DNA of 42,822 bases. Source: Anaerolineales bacterium (GTDB taxonomy: Bacteria; Chloroflexota; Anaerolineae; Anaerolineales; Villigracilaceae). Position 1 is the first letter of the stretch; each line of letters opens with the position of its first letter. A program made the position numbers and the translations under genes. Location: NCBI GenBank assembly GCA_030680795.1, contig JAUXUL010000022.1, positions 1-42,822 on the forward strand. Reading direction: 5' to 3'. A model generated the notes under the pieces. That model was given only the letters and a program-made list of their open reading frames with translations. It did no database searches and had not been told where the DNA came from. Positions 15,923 to 24,130 of the stretch are shown here, piece by piece.

Positions 15923-15940
15923 ATATAGATAAATGTCTAT
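15923..15940. promoter_or_regulatory. ArsR operator upstream of arsR
   Basis: ATATAGATAAATGTCTAT is the second copy of the dyad and lies 24 nt before the arsR ATG. Two near-identical copies before the two genes make it a convincing operator. Confidence 0.72.
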
Positions 15941-15995
15941 TTGTCAAGAGGTCGGTTTTTCTGAAATATATCCGGATTTCAAAGCTGAAGGGACT

Positions 15996-16379
15996 TTATT
16001 TTTTTATATGCTGTGCAATGAGGATATAAACCCATCTCCAAAGCATCATTCCAAGTGCATTACTTCCAACAAGGATCAGAACAAAAAGAGGCGCTACGGA
16101 TGTGTTCAACAAACCAGACCGCAAAACTGCCGCGAACGGTGCGGCGAACAATACGGCCATCGCAACGCGCCAAAGGTTTTTTGGATTGGTGATGACCTGT
16201 TCTTCAAATAACCCGAACCAGGGCGCGATGAGAAACCAAGCCAATAAAACTGGAAAAAATGTTGTCCCCATGCGTGGGAGGTAGGATGCTTCCGCTTCAC
16301 CATGAGTTGCGAAGCCAATGAGAGTCAGGATGGCAATCGCGAGAATATCGCCGATGACGAGCAGTCTCTTGCTGTTCAT
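15996..16379 (-). CDS. DUF3054 membrane protein
   Basis: A 127-residue protein with four hydrophobic segments (about 7-23, 41-55, 69-88 and 97-120). It matches the DUF3054 pattern: DILAIAILTLIGFATHG near the start, then LLAWFLIAPWFGLF and a WR-x-xxA membrane region. The function is unknown. It starts 9 nt after the der stop and probably ends that operon. Confidence 0.8.
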   Translation of the reverse strand: MNSKRLLVIGDILAIAILTLIGFATHGEAEASYLPRMGTTFFPVLLAWFLIAPWFGLFEEQVITNPKNLWRVAMAVLFAAPFAAVLRSGLLNTSVAPLFVLILVGSNALGMMLWRWVYILIAQHIKK

Positions 16380-16388
16380 GTGTTTTGA

Positions 16389-17753
16389 TTATTCCCTGCG
16401 TCCCTTTGTTACAATACGGATGGGCGTGCCCAGGAAATTATATTCCACGCGGATCTGATTCTCAATATAACGCAAATAAGAAAAGTGCATCAACTTCGGT
16501 TCATTGACATAGATCATAAAAGTCGGCGGGTCACTGCGGACTTGCGTACCGTAGAACATTTTGAGCGCACGCCCGGCGTGGGTCGGGTGTGGATGCGCGT
16601 CCTGTGCTTTGTGAATGATCGCGTTGATCGTGGAGGTGGTCAGGCGTGCGAGTCGTTCTTCCTGCACACGCAATGCCATCGGCAATACCTGGTCGACGCG
16701 TTGACCTGTTTTTGCGGAAATGAACAGGATCGGGACATAATCCATAAAGTTTAAATCAAGGCGAATTTTTGCCGTGAATTCTTCCATGCTGTTGTTGTCT
16801 TTTTCCAAGGCGTCCCATTTATTGACCAGCACAACACATGACTTCCATTCATCAAGGATGAAACCGGCAATGTGTGCGTCCTGTGCGGTGATGCCGGTGG
16901 TCGCATCGATCATCAGCAGGGCAACATCTGCGCGCTCGATGGATTTGAACGAGCGCAGGACACTGTATTGCTCCACGCCATGCTCGATCTTTCCGCGCCG
17001 ACGGATGCCGGCTGTATCAATTAACGTGATCGGCAGTCCTTCAATTTCGATTTTTGTGTCAATCGAGTCGCGCGTGGTGCCTGGAATCGGGCTGACGATC
17101 ACACGGTCTTCACCGACCAATTTGTTCAATAGACTGGATTTGCCTGCATTTGGCTTGCCGACCAGTGCAATTTTGATGCTGTCATCCTCCTCTTCCTCCT
17201 TTTGTTCAGGGAAGGAGGCCACGAGCGCATCCAGGATGTCACCTGTGCTGGTGCCGTGAATGGCGGAGATCGCGTAAGGTTCGCCCAGGCCAAGTTCATA
17301 GAATTCAGAGGACTGGTCGCGCCTTTCCCTTGATTCACATTTGTTCACAACCACAAATATTGGCGGCCAGAAGCTTCCATCAGGAAGTTTCTTTTGCGAA
17401 CGGCGCAGGATTTCTGCAACCTCGCGATCAGGTTCTGTCACCCCGCTCTCGCCATCGTTGACAAATAAAACTGCATCTGCTTCCTGAATGGCGACTTCAG
17501 CCTGTCGGCGGATGTCATCAATGAAATCAACAGAGCCAGTGGAGAGTGGAGTTTTGCCCCCGTGTGTCGGGTCAATTCCGCCTGTGTCAACAATGTTGAA
17601 CTTGCGTCCATTCCATTCCGCCTCGCCAAATAAACGGTCCCGCGTGGTGCCGGCGGTTTCATCCACAATGGCTAAACGTTCGCCTGCAAAACGATTGAAG
17701 AGCGTGGATTTGCCGACGTTTGGTCGGCCTACCAAAGCAACAATAGGTTTCAT
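16389..17753 (-). CDS. der: Ribosome biogenesis GTPase Der (EngA)
   Basis: A 454-residue double GTPase needed for 50S subunit assembly. First G domain: GRPNVGKST (8-16), DTGGID and NKCE. Second G domain: GKPNAGKSS, DTAGIRRRGKIEHGVEQYS and NKWD. A C-terminal KH-like domain ends in GTPIRIV. This is the usual length and order. A short acidic EEEEDD linker separates the G domains. It lies 27 nt after cdaR and is probably the fourth gene of the coaE-cdaA-cdaR-der run. Confidence 0.95.
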   Translation of the reverse strand: MKPIVALVGRPNVGKSTLFNRFAGERLAIVDETAGTTRDRLFGEAEWNGRKFNIVDTGGIDPTHGGKTPLSTGSVDFIDDIRRQAEVAIQEADAVLFVNDGESGVTEPDREVAEILRRSQKKLPDGSFWPPIFVVVNKCESRERRDQSSEFYELGLGEPYAISAIHGTSTGDILDALVASFPEQKEEEEDDSIKIALVGKPNAGKSSLLNKLVGEDRVIVSPIPGTTRDSIDTKIEIEGLPITLIDTAGIRRRGKIEHGVEQYSVLRSFKSIERADVALLMIDATTGITAQDAHIAGFILDEWKSCVVLVNKWDALEKDNNSMEEFTAKIRLDLNFMDYVPILFISAKTGQRVDQVLPMALRVQEERLARLTTSTINAIIHKAQDAHPHPTHAGRALKMFYGTQVRSDPPTFMIYVNEPKLMHFSYLRYIENQIRVEYNFLGTPIRIVTKGRRE

Positions 17754-17780
17754 GATAATTATTATTTTCCAACGTCTTTA

Positions 17781-19034
17781 CTATGGTTTGGGCGTGGGCA
17801 ATGCTGCCGGCAGGCGGATGGGTGTGATAACCACTTCGATTTTGTTTGGGAGGATTGATTCGACAATCACATCAGCGATCAGAATTTCCACTTTTGGGGT
17901 GATCTGATATGTGCCAGCCGTTAATCCGGTCAAATCCACGGTGGCGCGCACGTCCTGGCGCGAAAGCGTATCCAACAGGGATAGCGGCCCTGAGATGATC
18001 ACATCAACTGTAGTGGGTAATACCAGGGCTGTTAAGCCATTGCCAAGCCCAATGAACTCAACTTTTTCACCTGCCAGCCTGACACTACTTTCAATAGGAG
18101 ATACTCCGGCCTGGATTAAAACAGTTTGTTCGCCGATGATGGAAACGCCGGCGGGCAAATTAATGGAAAGCCGCGAATTGATATCGTTCTGTACGTTTTG
18201 TAAATCCAATGGCTGTGTCTCTACAATGCCGGGCAGGTCGCTTACAAGCTGTGGGTCCGCAGAAAAAACTGTCACAACAGGCGGAAACACAGATAGGTCA
18301 GTCAGCCGATACCCGCTTGCGACGCGCCCAATGATCGTCACTTTGACCGCCACATCGCGATACCCGCCCTGTTGACTGACCGGCAATAGCACCTGAACTG
18401 CTTCAGGGGATACCGTGACCCCCTCCACTTTTTGACCTTTATCATCCAAAACTTCAACTGCCAGTGATTGATCGAAATTTTCACGGATGCCGCTCAAGTT
18501 GACGGAAACCCGTGCGCGCGTTGCCTGCTCGACCTGTGACTGGGCGCCTGAAACTATAACTTGTACTGGCTCCAGGTTTGCCTCTCCTATCTGATAGCCG
18601 ATGGCGGCCTCCCCGGATAAGGTTAAATCCACATCCAGGGTTTGTGTAACAAGCGCTTCCAGTATAAACGTGATGATATGCGGCGCAACGGATACGATCT
18701 GTACCGGGCGCGCATTAATTTGGATTTGTAATTCAAGTTCGTGTTCACCTGAACTCAAGCCTGAGAGATCTAAAATTGCGTGAACGATTTGCGGGTCTGC
18801 CTCTATTAGATTCCAGACTGTACGCGGAGCGCGCAGGGTTATTTCCACATCCTTTGGTATCTTGCTATTCAAGACAAGGTTGGGAGATTGACCAATGATC
18901 TGCACTGGCACAGCCGCTGGAAGTGTGCGCGTTTCATTGGGGTCCGCCGCTGTGACTGCGGAGATCCAAACAGCCAGTGCCAGTGCGAATGCCCAAAGGA
19001 AGGTGCGGTAATTTTTTGAGATCCAACTAAACAT
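17781..19034 (-). CDS. cdaR: YbbR-domain protein CdaR, regulator of diadenylate cyclase
   Basis: A 417-residue protein with one N-terminal membrane helix (about 9-30) and an extracytoplasmic part made of repeated YbbR modules, seen as recurring VxVxxxG…GxxL…V-x-VxVxGP patterns at about 40-110, 120-210, 220-300 and 315-400. In Firmicutes CdaR binds CdaA and tunes c-di-AMP synthesis. Its ATG overlaps the cdaA stop by one base (TAATG), indicating tight coupling. A short Pro/Ala-rich tail ends the protein. Confidence 0.88.
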   Translation of the reverse strand: MFSWISKNYRTFLWAFALALAVWISAVTAADPNETRTLPAAVPVQIIGQSPNLVLNSKIPKDVEITLRAPRTVWNLIEADPQIVHAILDLSGLSSGEHELELQIQINARPVQIVSVAPHIITFILEALVTQTLDVDLTLSGEAAIGYQIGEANLEPVQVIVSGAQSQVEQATRARVSVNLSGIRENFDQSLAVEVLDDKGQKVEGVTVSPEAVQVLLPVSQQGGYRDVAVKVTIIGRVASGYRLTDLSVFPPVVTVFSADPQLVSDLPGIVETQPLDLQNVQNDINSRLSINLPAGVSIIGEQTVLIQAGVSPIESSVRLAGEKVEFIGLGNGLTALVLPTTVDVIISGPLSLLDTLSRQDVRATVDLTGLTAGTYQITPKVEILIADVIVESILPNKIEVVITPIRLPAALPTPKP

Positions 19035-19906
19035 TATTTATCTTCTTTGCGGTGAAACAAGCCGGGTAAAAGCCTTTCGAACAGGTTTGGTTTATATTCC
19101 CTGCCATTTGGACGGAAGAATGCGATCAAAATATTTTCCAGCCGCTCAGGGTCCAGACGGCGCAGCATCCTGCCTGCGTGCGCAATCGAAATGGCGCCGG
19201 TCTCTTCTGAGACGACCACTGCAATCGCGTCACTGGTTTCGGATATTCCCAATGCGGCGCGATGGCGCAGCCCCATTTGACGTTCCGGTGTGCGGTTCAG
19301 AATTCCGCTTGCAGAAAGCGGCAGCACGCAAGCCGCGGCAGCGATCTGTGAGTTGACGATGACAACCCCGCCATCGTGCAGGGGCGTATTGGGATAAAAG
19401 ACCTGCAATAATAATTCGGGTGTAACGCGCGCATTCATTTGCACGCCGCTTCGAGCAAGCTCATCGAGATGGTCCAATCTTTGCATGACGATCAATGCGC
19501 CATGCTGGCGGGCAGATAGTCTTGCCGTGGCAGTGACCACAGCATGGATGGTCTGCTCAAGGGTGGCATCTGCTGATTTAACGGAAGCAGGCCAAACCGT
19601 CCCGGCCCGCCCGAGGCGCTCAAGTGTCCGCCGAATTTCAGGGGCAAAGATCACCGGCAGGGCAATCAATAAGGCCGGCAGGGAGTTTTTTGCAAACCAT
19701 GAAAAGGCAGGCAGTTCCACCAGGCTGGTTAAGAGGATCAGCGCCACAACCAGCAGGATCATGCCGCGCAGTAATGCCATTGCCTGAGTATCGCGCAGGG
19801 AATATAGCAAGCCAAAGAAGATCAGCGTGACGAGCAATATATCAAGAACGCTCAGCCAGTTGATCCGTTGAAATATAAAGAAGATGTTGTTGAGAAATTC
19901 GGTCAC
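19034..19906 (-). CDS. cdaA: Diadenylate cyclase CdaA (c-di-AMP synthase)
   Basis: A 290-residue membrane enzyme making c-di-AMP from two ATP. Three hydrophobic helices (about 15-100) precede the DAC domain. The catalytic signatures are LHDGGVVIV, where most relatives have DGA, and the RHRAALG motif. The start is GTG with no strong Shine-Dalgarno, 76 nt after coaE, so it may be read from the upstream transcript. Pairing with cdaR is the standard arrangement; glmM, often third, is absent here. Confidence 0.92.
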   Translation of the reverse strand: MTEFLNNIFFIFQRINWLSVLDILLVTLIFFGLLYSLRDTQAMALLRGMILLVVALILLTSLVELPAFSWFAKNSLPALLIALPVIFAPEIRRTLERLGRAGTVWPASVKSADATLEQTIHAVVTATARLSARQHGALIVMQRLDHLDELARSGVQMNARVTPELLLQVFYPNTPLHDGGVVIVNSQIAAAACVLPLSASGILNRTPERQMGLRHRAALGISETSDAIAVVVSEETGAISIAHAGRMLRRLDPERLENILIAFFRPNGREYKPNLFERLLPGLFHRKEDK

Positions 19907-19982
19907 TGTAATAGGTTGGAATGTCAGGGATCGGAAATCAAGGCAGGATGAATCCTAATTACCTTATACCGAATACTATACC

Positions 19983-21131
19983 CTAAATGGGGCGCAGGAC
20001 ACGGTCCTGGCGCAATTGTTTGAAGAAGAGCGTGCTTCCAGCGGACATGGTTTCGGTTGCGGCATCCTGCCAGGCTAGCACGCTGAGGGTTTGAGGGGTG
20101 CGTCGTTCATAGCCCAGTTGTTTCCAGAGTGCCTCCTGTGTGGAGAGTTCATTCACGGCAAAGATCAGAGATGCTTCGCTTTGTAATTCACTGGAGGCGT
20201 TTTCCACCTCCTTGATCAATGTTTCAAGCGCTTTTTGTACATTCACATTTTCTTCAAGGAAGATATCGGTTGTGCGCGCTACAAGATTTTCCACCTGCCA
20301 GCCAGCCATCCCAACAAACCGTCCATCCTGTTCAAGAAGCATGTAGGCTTTATCGCCAAAATCCGACATGACATCGCTTGCCGTCGCTTTGCGTTCGCCT
20401 TTGCTAAGGCGTGTGATCAATTCTGCTATGGCGGAGGAGTGTTTGGGCTTTCCGCGTTTTACAGTGAATTCACCGCTGGATGTAACAGATTTTTTATTCG
20501 CGGTGGTGTCTTCAAGTGCCCTGCTTGCAACGCGGACGATCTCCTTCCAAGCCTCGCTGACCTGCTTCCACAAATCATCATAGGAACCGGTGTTCGTAAT
20601 GACGAGGTTTGCAACGGCAACTTTGGTGCCCTGAGCAGGCTGCATGTGGATGCGCTCCAGGGCCTGTTTACGATTCATGCCGCGCTTACGCATCAACCTT
20701 TCCACCTGTACCTCTTGCGGGGCGTTTGTAACCCAAATGGAATCACATAATTTTCGCAGTTCGCCTTCGAGGAGTTTTATCGCCTCGATCACGACGACAG
20801 GCTGGGATGCGTTTTTAATTAATATTTCCGCCGCCTGACGCACCAGCGGATGGACAATGGCTTCCAGTTGTTTCATTGCATCAGGGTCACTGAAAACGAG
20901 ATTTCCAAGTTTCTCTCGGTCGATCTCCCCATCTTTGTTGACCAGCCATTTTCCGAATTCATCGATTACATCCTGATAGCCCGGAGCACCTTTGGCATAT
21001 GCGCGGTGAGTAAGCGCGTCTGCATCAAGGGTATATGCGCCTAAATGTTCTAACATACGGCGCACCACACTTTTTCCTGTTGCGATGTTGCCAGTCAGGC
21101 CGATCACAAATTTCCCGGGCCAGTTGTTCAA
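19983..21131 (-). CDS. coaE: Dephospho-CoA kinase fused to a GNAT-like C-terminal domain
   Basis: A 382-residue protein, nearly twice the ~200 residues of ordinary CoaE. Residues 1-205 are CoaE: P-loop GLTGNIATGKS (12-22), the LDADALTHRAY substrate region and LMKRxxM-like LMRKRGMNRKQAL lid. This part phosphorylates dephospho-CoA in the last step of CoA synthesis. After a Thr/Ser/Lys linker, residues ~225-365 look like an acetyltransferase fold (VKRGKPKHSSAIAELI, then AYMLLEQDGRFVGMAGWQVE, later LWKQLGYER). The start is TTG with GAGG 6 nt upstream. It heads the cdaA-cdaR-der run. The GNAT call is by pattern and less certain than the kinase. Confidence 0.88.
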   Translation of the reverse strand: MNNWPGKFVIGLTGNIATGKSVVRRMLEHLGAYTLDADALTHRAYAKGAPGYQDVIDEFGKWLVNKDGEIDREKLGNLVFSDPDAMKQLEAIVHPLVRQAAEILIKNASQPVVVIEAIKLLEGELRKLCDSIWVTNAPQEVQVERLMRKRGMNRKQALERIHMQPAQGTKVAVANLVITNTGSYDDLWKQVSEAWKEIVRVASRALEDTTANKKSVTSSGEFTVKRGKPKHSSAIAELITRLSKGERKATASDVMSDFGDKAYMLLEQDGRFVGMAGWQVENLVARTTDIFLEENVNVQKALETLIKEVENASSELQSEASLIFAVNELSTQEALWKQLGYERRTPQTLSVLAWQDAATETMSAGSTLFFKQLRQDRVLRPI

Positions 21132-21224
21132 AGGTTTTCCTCTATTATTGTTTGGGTGTTAAGTGCCTCTCTATTTTAATGTCTTTTCTTGAAATGTCCA
21201 CCTTTGGGCTAACACCTTTTAGCG

Positions 21225-21253
21225 TTGACTGCCTCCTCCCTTGCGTGTATCAT
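21225..21253 (+). promoter_or_regulatory. Sigma-70-type promoter of rnpB
   Basis: TTGACT (21225-21230), a 17-nt spacer and TATCAT (21248-21253) put the start about 8 nt before the first P1 base of the RNase P RNA. Spacing and -35 are near consensus. Confidence 0.8.
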
Positions 21254-21261
21254 AGAATTAT

Positions 21262-21715
21262 CTCAGGCTGGTCGGGCAGTCGCGGTCCTGCGTTGTCGGG
21301 ATCGAGGAAAGTCCGCACTCCATAGAGCACGGCGTCGGATAGCACCCGGGGCGGGGAAGTCGCCGAGAGGCGTCAACCTGCCGGAAAAGGGCCACAGAAA
21401 CAAACAGCCTCCCCCTCCGCCCTTCGAGGGCAGGTGGGGGCGGTCATGGTGAAAAGGTGGTGTAAGAGACCACCGGCGCGCGCAGTAATGCGTGTGGCCA
21501 GGTAACCCCCGCCGGGAGCAAGGCCAAGCAGGGACGAAATCGTCTGTGGACGATGGGAGACAGCTCGTCTTCGCATGTGCCTTTCCCTCTTGTGGGAGAG
21601 GCCAGTCCCGGGTAGGCTGCACCGAGCGATGTGGCGACACGTCGCCCAGAGAGATGACTGCCCAAGCGGAGCTTTCCGCTGGACAGAATGCGGCTTATAG
21701 ACCAGCCTGAGGCCT
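21262..21715 (+). ncRNA. rnpB: RNase P RNA, bacterial type A
   Basis: The catalytic RNA that matures tRNA 5' ends. Helix P1 is formed by 21262-21273 and 21700-21711 (12 perfect pairs). Conserved pieces appear in order: GAGGAAAGTCCGCACTCC (P4 5' side), ACAGAAA, GGTGAAAAGGTGGTGTAAGAG, GGGAGCAAGGCCAAGCAGGGAC, CCCGGGTAGGCTGC, AGAGATGACTGCC and GACAGAATGCGGCTTA. The region enclosed by P15 is enlarged by extra hairpins, one of which (21579-21603) resembles a dispersed repeat of this genome. The GGU that binds tRNA CCA in L15 is not obvious. A T-rich run follows P1 directly, and the next ORF starts 14 nt later. Confidence 0.93.
21579..21603. repeat. Repeat-like hairpin inside the RNase P RNA
   Basis: CTTTCCCTCTTGTGGGAGAGG with flanking GC pairs and a following CCAG matches the GGGAGAGGGCCAG palindrome family (13894-13930) apart from small gaps. 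It lies in the P16/P17 area. Confidence 0.45.
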
Positions 21716-21725
21716 TTTATTTTTT

Positions 21726-22043
21726 ATGCATAAAAACCCGCGTTTATCTTCCATCATCAATCATCTTCTTAAACAGCCAGCGCATAAGGCTTCCATTCAA
21801 ATCGCGGTTGGTGAATTGACTGAATTTAATGAAGAGCAATTCCGTCAGCAATGGAATGGACTTGTTGCTCAAACGCCGCTCGCGCAAACAAAACTTAATA
21901 TTCGTATCGTCCGCGCCGAACAACAATGCATGGTCTGTTTTCTGAAATATCACCCGCAACAAAAAGAAACAGCCTGCCCGCAGTGTGGAAGTGTGGGTGC
22001 GAAGATATTGGCTGGCGAGGAGTTCTATCTTGAATCTATTTAA
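21726..22043 (+). CDS. HypA-like zinc-ribbon protein
   Basis: A 105-residue protein related to HypA/HybF, the nickel-insertion chaperones. It has an N-terminal SSIINHLLKQ helix and VGELTEFNEEQF, as in HypA, then the zinc ribbon Cys68-x2-Cys71…Cys84-x2-Cys87 and the closing GEEFYLESI. HypA normally begins MHE, where His2 and Glu3 bind nickel; here it is MHK, so nickel binding may be changed. No hydrogenase or urease gene is in the window. The ATG lies in the T-run just after rnpB with no Shine-Dalgarno, so its mRNA may come from rnpB read-through. It overlaps the next gene. Confidence 0.7.
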   Translation: MHKNPRLSSIINHLLKQPAHKASIQIAVGELTEFNEEQFRQQWNGLVAQTPLAQTKLNIRIVRAEQQCMVCFLKYHPQQKETACPQCGSVGAKILAGEEFYLESI

Positions 22044-23040
22044 CAAGATAAAAAGATACGGATTGATTTTATTAACTGCAATGGTATTTATACTAGCCTG
22101 CAATACCCTATCCCCCGCTTCCACCCCCACCTCAAACCTGCTCGCCACACTAGCGGCCTCCACCCCGCTTTCAGCGGACTCTACTGCTCAGGTTATCGCT
22201 TCAGCGTCCCCGAATGGCGAACCGAAGGGTCAAATCGCTTTTACCTGTCAGGTGTTCAAAGTCACCGCAATCAATCAAATCTGTATCATCCATGCGGATG
22301 GGACAGGCTTTCGCCGCCTGACAACGGATAATACCAAACAACACTATTATCCATCTGTTGCCCCCGATGGCAAGAGCGTGATCTATGCCGCTTTCCGTGG
22401 ACCGAATATCTATGAAATTTATGAAATAGAGATTGCATCAGGCAGTGTGAAGCAATTGACTGACCGGCTGGGCAACCTCAACGCTCCTGAGATTTCACCC
22501 GATGGAAAATCGATCGTCTTCAAACTTTCAACTCCCAAATCGAATCAAATCTGGTTGATGGATCGTGACGGAAGCAATCAACACAGAATTCCGAACGCCT
22601 TAGGCTGGGATCCGACCTGGTCCCCGGATGGAAAAACCATTTTGTTCGCCTCTGATATGGAAGGCGCCATTGAATTGTTCAGCATCCGAGTGGACGGCAG
22701 TGAATTGAATAAGATCAGCGATCTGCCCGCCATGCGCGGACGAAGCGACTGGTCGCCTGACGGTCAATTTATCGTGACCTATTCAGGTCAGCCGTGGAAT
22801 CGAGATGTCTACATCATGAATGCCGACGGTTCGAACACCTACATGCTTTCTCCAACGGGGGGAAATTCGCAGGGGCCATCCTTCTCACCGGATGGTCAGT
22901 GGGTGGCCTTCACCTCCTATTTTGATATATACGGCGACGATCACGGCTGCGAAATCTACATCATGCGTGTGGATGGCAGCGATGTGCGCCGGTTAACGAA
23001 TAATGATTATTGTGATTACCAACCCCGTTGGGGTCCGTAA
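22030..23040 (+). CDS. TolB-like beta-propeller lipoprotein
   Basis: A 336-residue lipoprotein. The frame is open further upstream, but the TTG at 22030 has AGGAG 8 nt before it and directly precedes a signal peptide with lipobox ILAC (Cys24), so it is the likely start; it overlaps the HypA-like gene by 14 nt. After a Ser/Thr/Ala/Pro linker come six PD40 repeats with the xxxSPDGxxIxF core (for example YPSVAPDGKSVIY, PEISPDGKSIVF, PTWSPDGKTILF, SDWSPDGQFIV, PSFSPDGQWVAF, YQPRWGP), forming a propeller as in TolB. It is probably a cell-surface binding protein. Confidence 0.85.
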   Translation: MNLFNKIKRYGLILLTAMVFILACNTLSPASTPTSNLLATLAASTPLSADSTAQVIASASPNGEPKGQIAFTCQVFKVTAINQICIIHADGTGFRRLTTDNTKQHYYPSVAPDGKSVIYAAFRGPNIYEIYEIEIASGSVKQLTDRLGNLNAPEISPDGKSIVFKLSTPKSNQIWLMDRDGSNQHRIPNALGWDPTWSPDGKTILFASDMEGAIELFSIRVDGSELNKISDLPAMRGRSDWSPDGQFIVTYSGQPWNRDVYIMNADGSNTYMLSPTGGNSQGPSFSPDGQWVAFTSYFDIYGDDHGCEIYIMRVDGSDVRRLTNNDYCDYQPRWGP

Positions 23041-23090
23041 TTGCATGTTGTTGCGGGCGTGATTTTCCCGAAGGAATCTTCAGTTGAGTG

Positions 23091-23182
23091 GGGGATTGCT
23101 CCCCGTACTGGCGTACGGCCCAAGTACGGGGCAAGAACAAGCGTCGCCCTGAACCTGTCGAAAGGAACGCCCTCGCAATGAC
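23091..23182. repeat. Half copy of the GTCATTGCGAGG-family repeat with inserted tracts
   Basis: GGGGATTGCT at the left and GCCCTCGCAATGACGT at the right. The centre holds GTACGGCCCAAGTACGGG and a CCTGAACCTGTCGAAAGG remnant. It fills the gap before the SDR gene. Confidence 0.55.
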
Positions 23183-23203
23183 GTGAACAAAAAGGAGAAC
23201 GCC

Positions 23204-24025
23204 ATGGACATTAAAGGTAAAATCGTCATCGTCACGGGCGCTTCATCTGGGATTGGTGAAGCCGCCGCCCGCGAATTTGGACGCGAGGGCGCAAAGGTCG
23301 TGCTGGCCGCCCGCCGCGTGGACAAATTGCAATCCCTGGCGCAGGAGATCAATCGGATGAGCTTTGGCGCAGAAACTCTTGTTGTACAAGCTGACCTGTC
23401 CAAACTTGAAGATATTCAATCCCTGGTGATGCAAACGCTTGAAAAATTCGGGCGCATTGATGTGTTGGTCAATAACGCCGGCTTTGGTCGTTTGGATTGG
23501 CTGGAGAATCTCGACCCTGTCAAAGATATTCAAGCGCAAATGGATGTGAACGTGATGGGCGTCATCCAAACCACGCGGCAGGTTTTACCGCTCATGATCA
23601 AACAACGCTCAGGCAGTATCATCAATATGTGTTCCATGGCAGGCTTGGTGGGGACACCGACTTATACGATTTATGCCGCCTCCAAACATGCGGTGCATGG
23701 ATTCTCCGAAGCCCTGCGCCGTGAGGTCAAACCCTGGGGTATTGACGTTTCTCTCATCTATCCCGGCGGAGTTGTGACCGAATTTAACCAGCACGCCGGC
23801 ATTAAACGCAAGACCAAGGCCGCAACCCCAAAGTTCATGCTGCTTACGGCGGAACAGGTTGGCAAAGCCGTTGTAAAATTGGTTCGCCGTCCGCGCCGCA
23901 TGTGGATCATGCCCTGGTTGTGGAGCGTGACGGCTTTCATGAATAAATTTATGCCAGGCTTTGTGGATTACACCACCATCAATCGTTTTACCATTCCCGA
24001 GCGTGAAGATGAATTGAATGCATAA
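23204..24025 (+). CDS. Short-chain dehydrogenase/reductase
   Basis: A 273-residue classical SDR: cofactor motif TGASSGIGEA (11-20), Asp64 region, NNAG at 90-93, and catalytic Ser144, Tyr157 and Lys161 in YAASK. It catalyses NAD(P)-linked oxidation or reduction of an unknown alcohol/ketone. The Arg-rich AARRVD after beta-2 suggests NADP. Start chosen at 23204, because AAAGGAGA lies 6 nt upstream; an in-frame ATG seven codons earlier lacks a site. The C-terminal MPWLWSVTAFMNKFMP tail is hydrophobic and may touch the membrane. Confidence 0.88.
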   Translation: MDIKGKIVIVTGASSGIGEAAAREFGREGAKVVLAARRVDKLQSLAQEINRMSFGAETLVVQADLSKLEDIQSLVMQTLEKFGRIDVLVNNAGFGRLDWLENLDPVKDIQAQMDVNVMGVIQTTRQVLPLMIKQRSGSIINMCSMAGLVGTPTYTIYAASKHAVHGFSEALRREVKPWGIDVSLIYPGGVVTEFNQHAGIKRKTKAATPKFMLLTAEQVGKAVVKLVRRPRRMWIMPWLWSVTAFMNKFMPGFVDYTTINRFTIPEREDELNA

Positions 24026-24042
24026 TCAATCTCCTTACTATT

Positions 24043-24110
24043 GGGGATTGCTTCCCTTCGACAAGCTCAGGACACCGTGTCAGAAAGAACAAATGCCCTC
24101 CTGCAATGAG
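24043..24110. repeat. Half copy of the GTCATTGCGAGG-family repeat
   Basis: GGGGATTGCTTCCCTTCGAC with CAAGCTCAGGACAC, then GCCCTCCTGCAATGAG. It lies between the convergent SDR and recJ genes. Confidence 0.5.
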
Positions 24111-24130
24111 GGCAAATTTAGTTTGCCGCC

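Noticed and set aside
21263-21710. Several open frames of 60-125 codons inside the RNase P RNA gene
   Set aside because: The region is a structured RNA with conserved type A motifs in order; the frames have Arg/Pro-rich nonsense translations.
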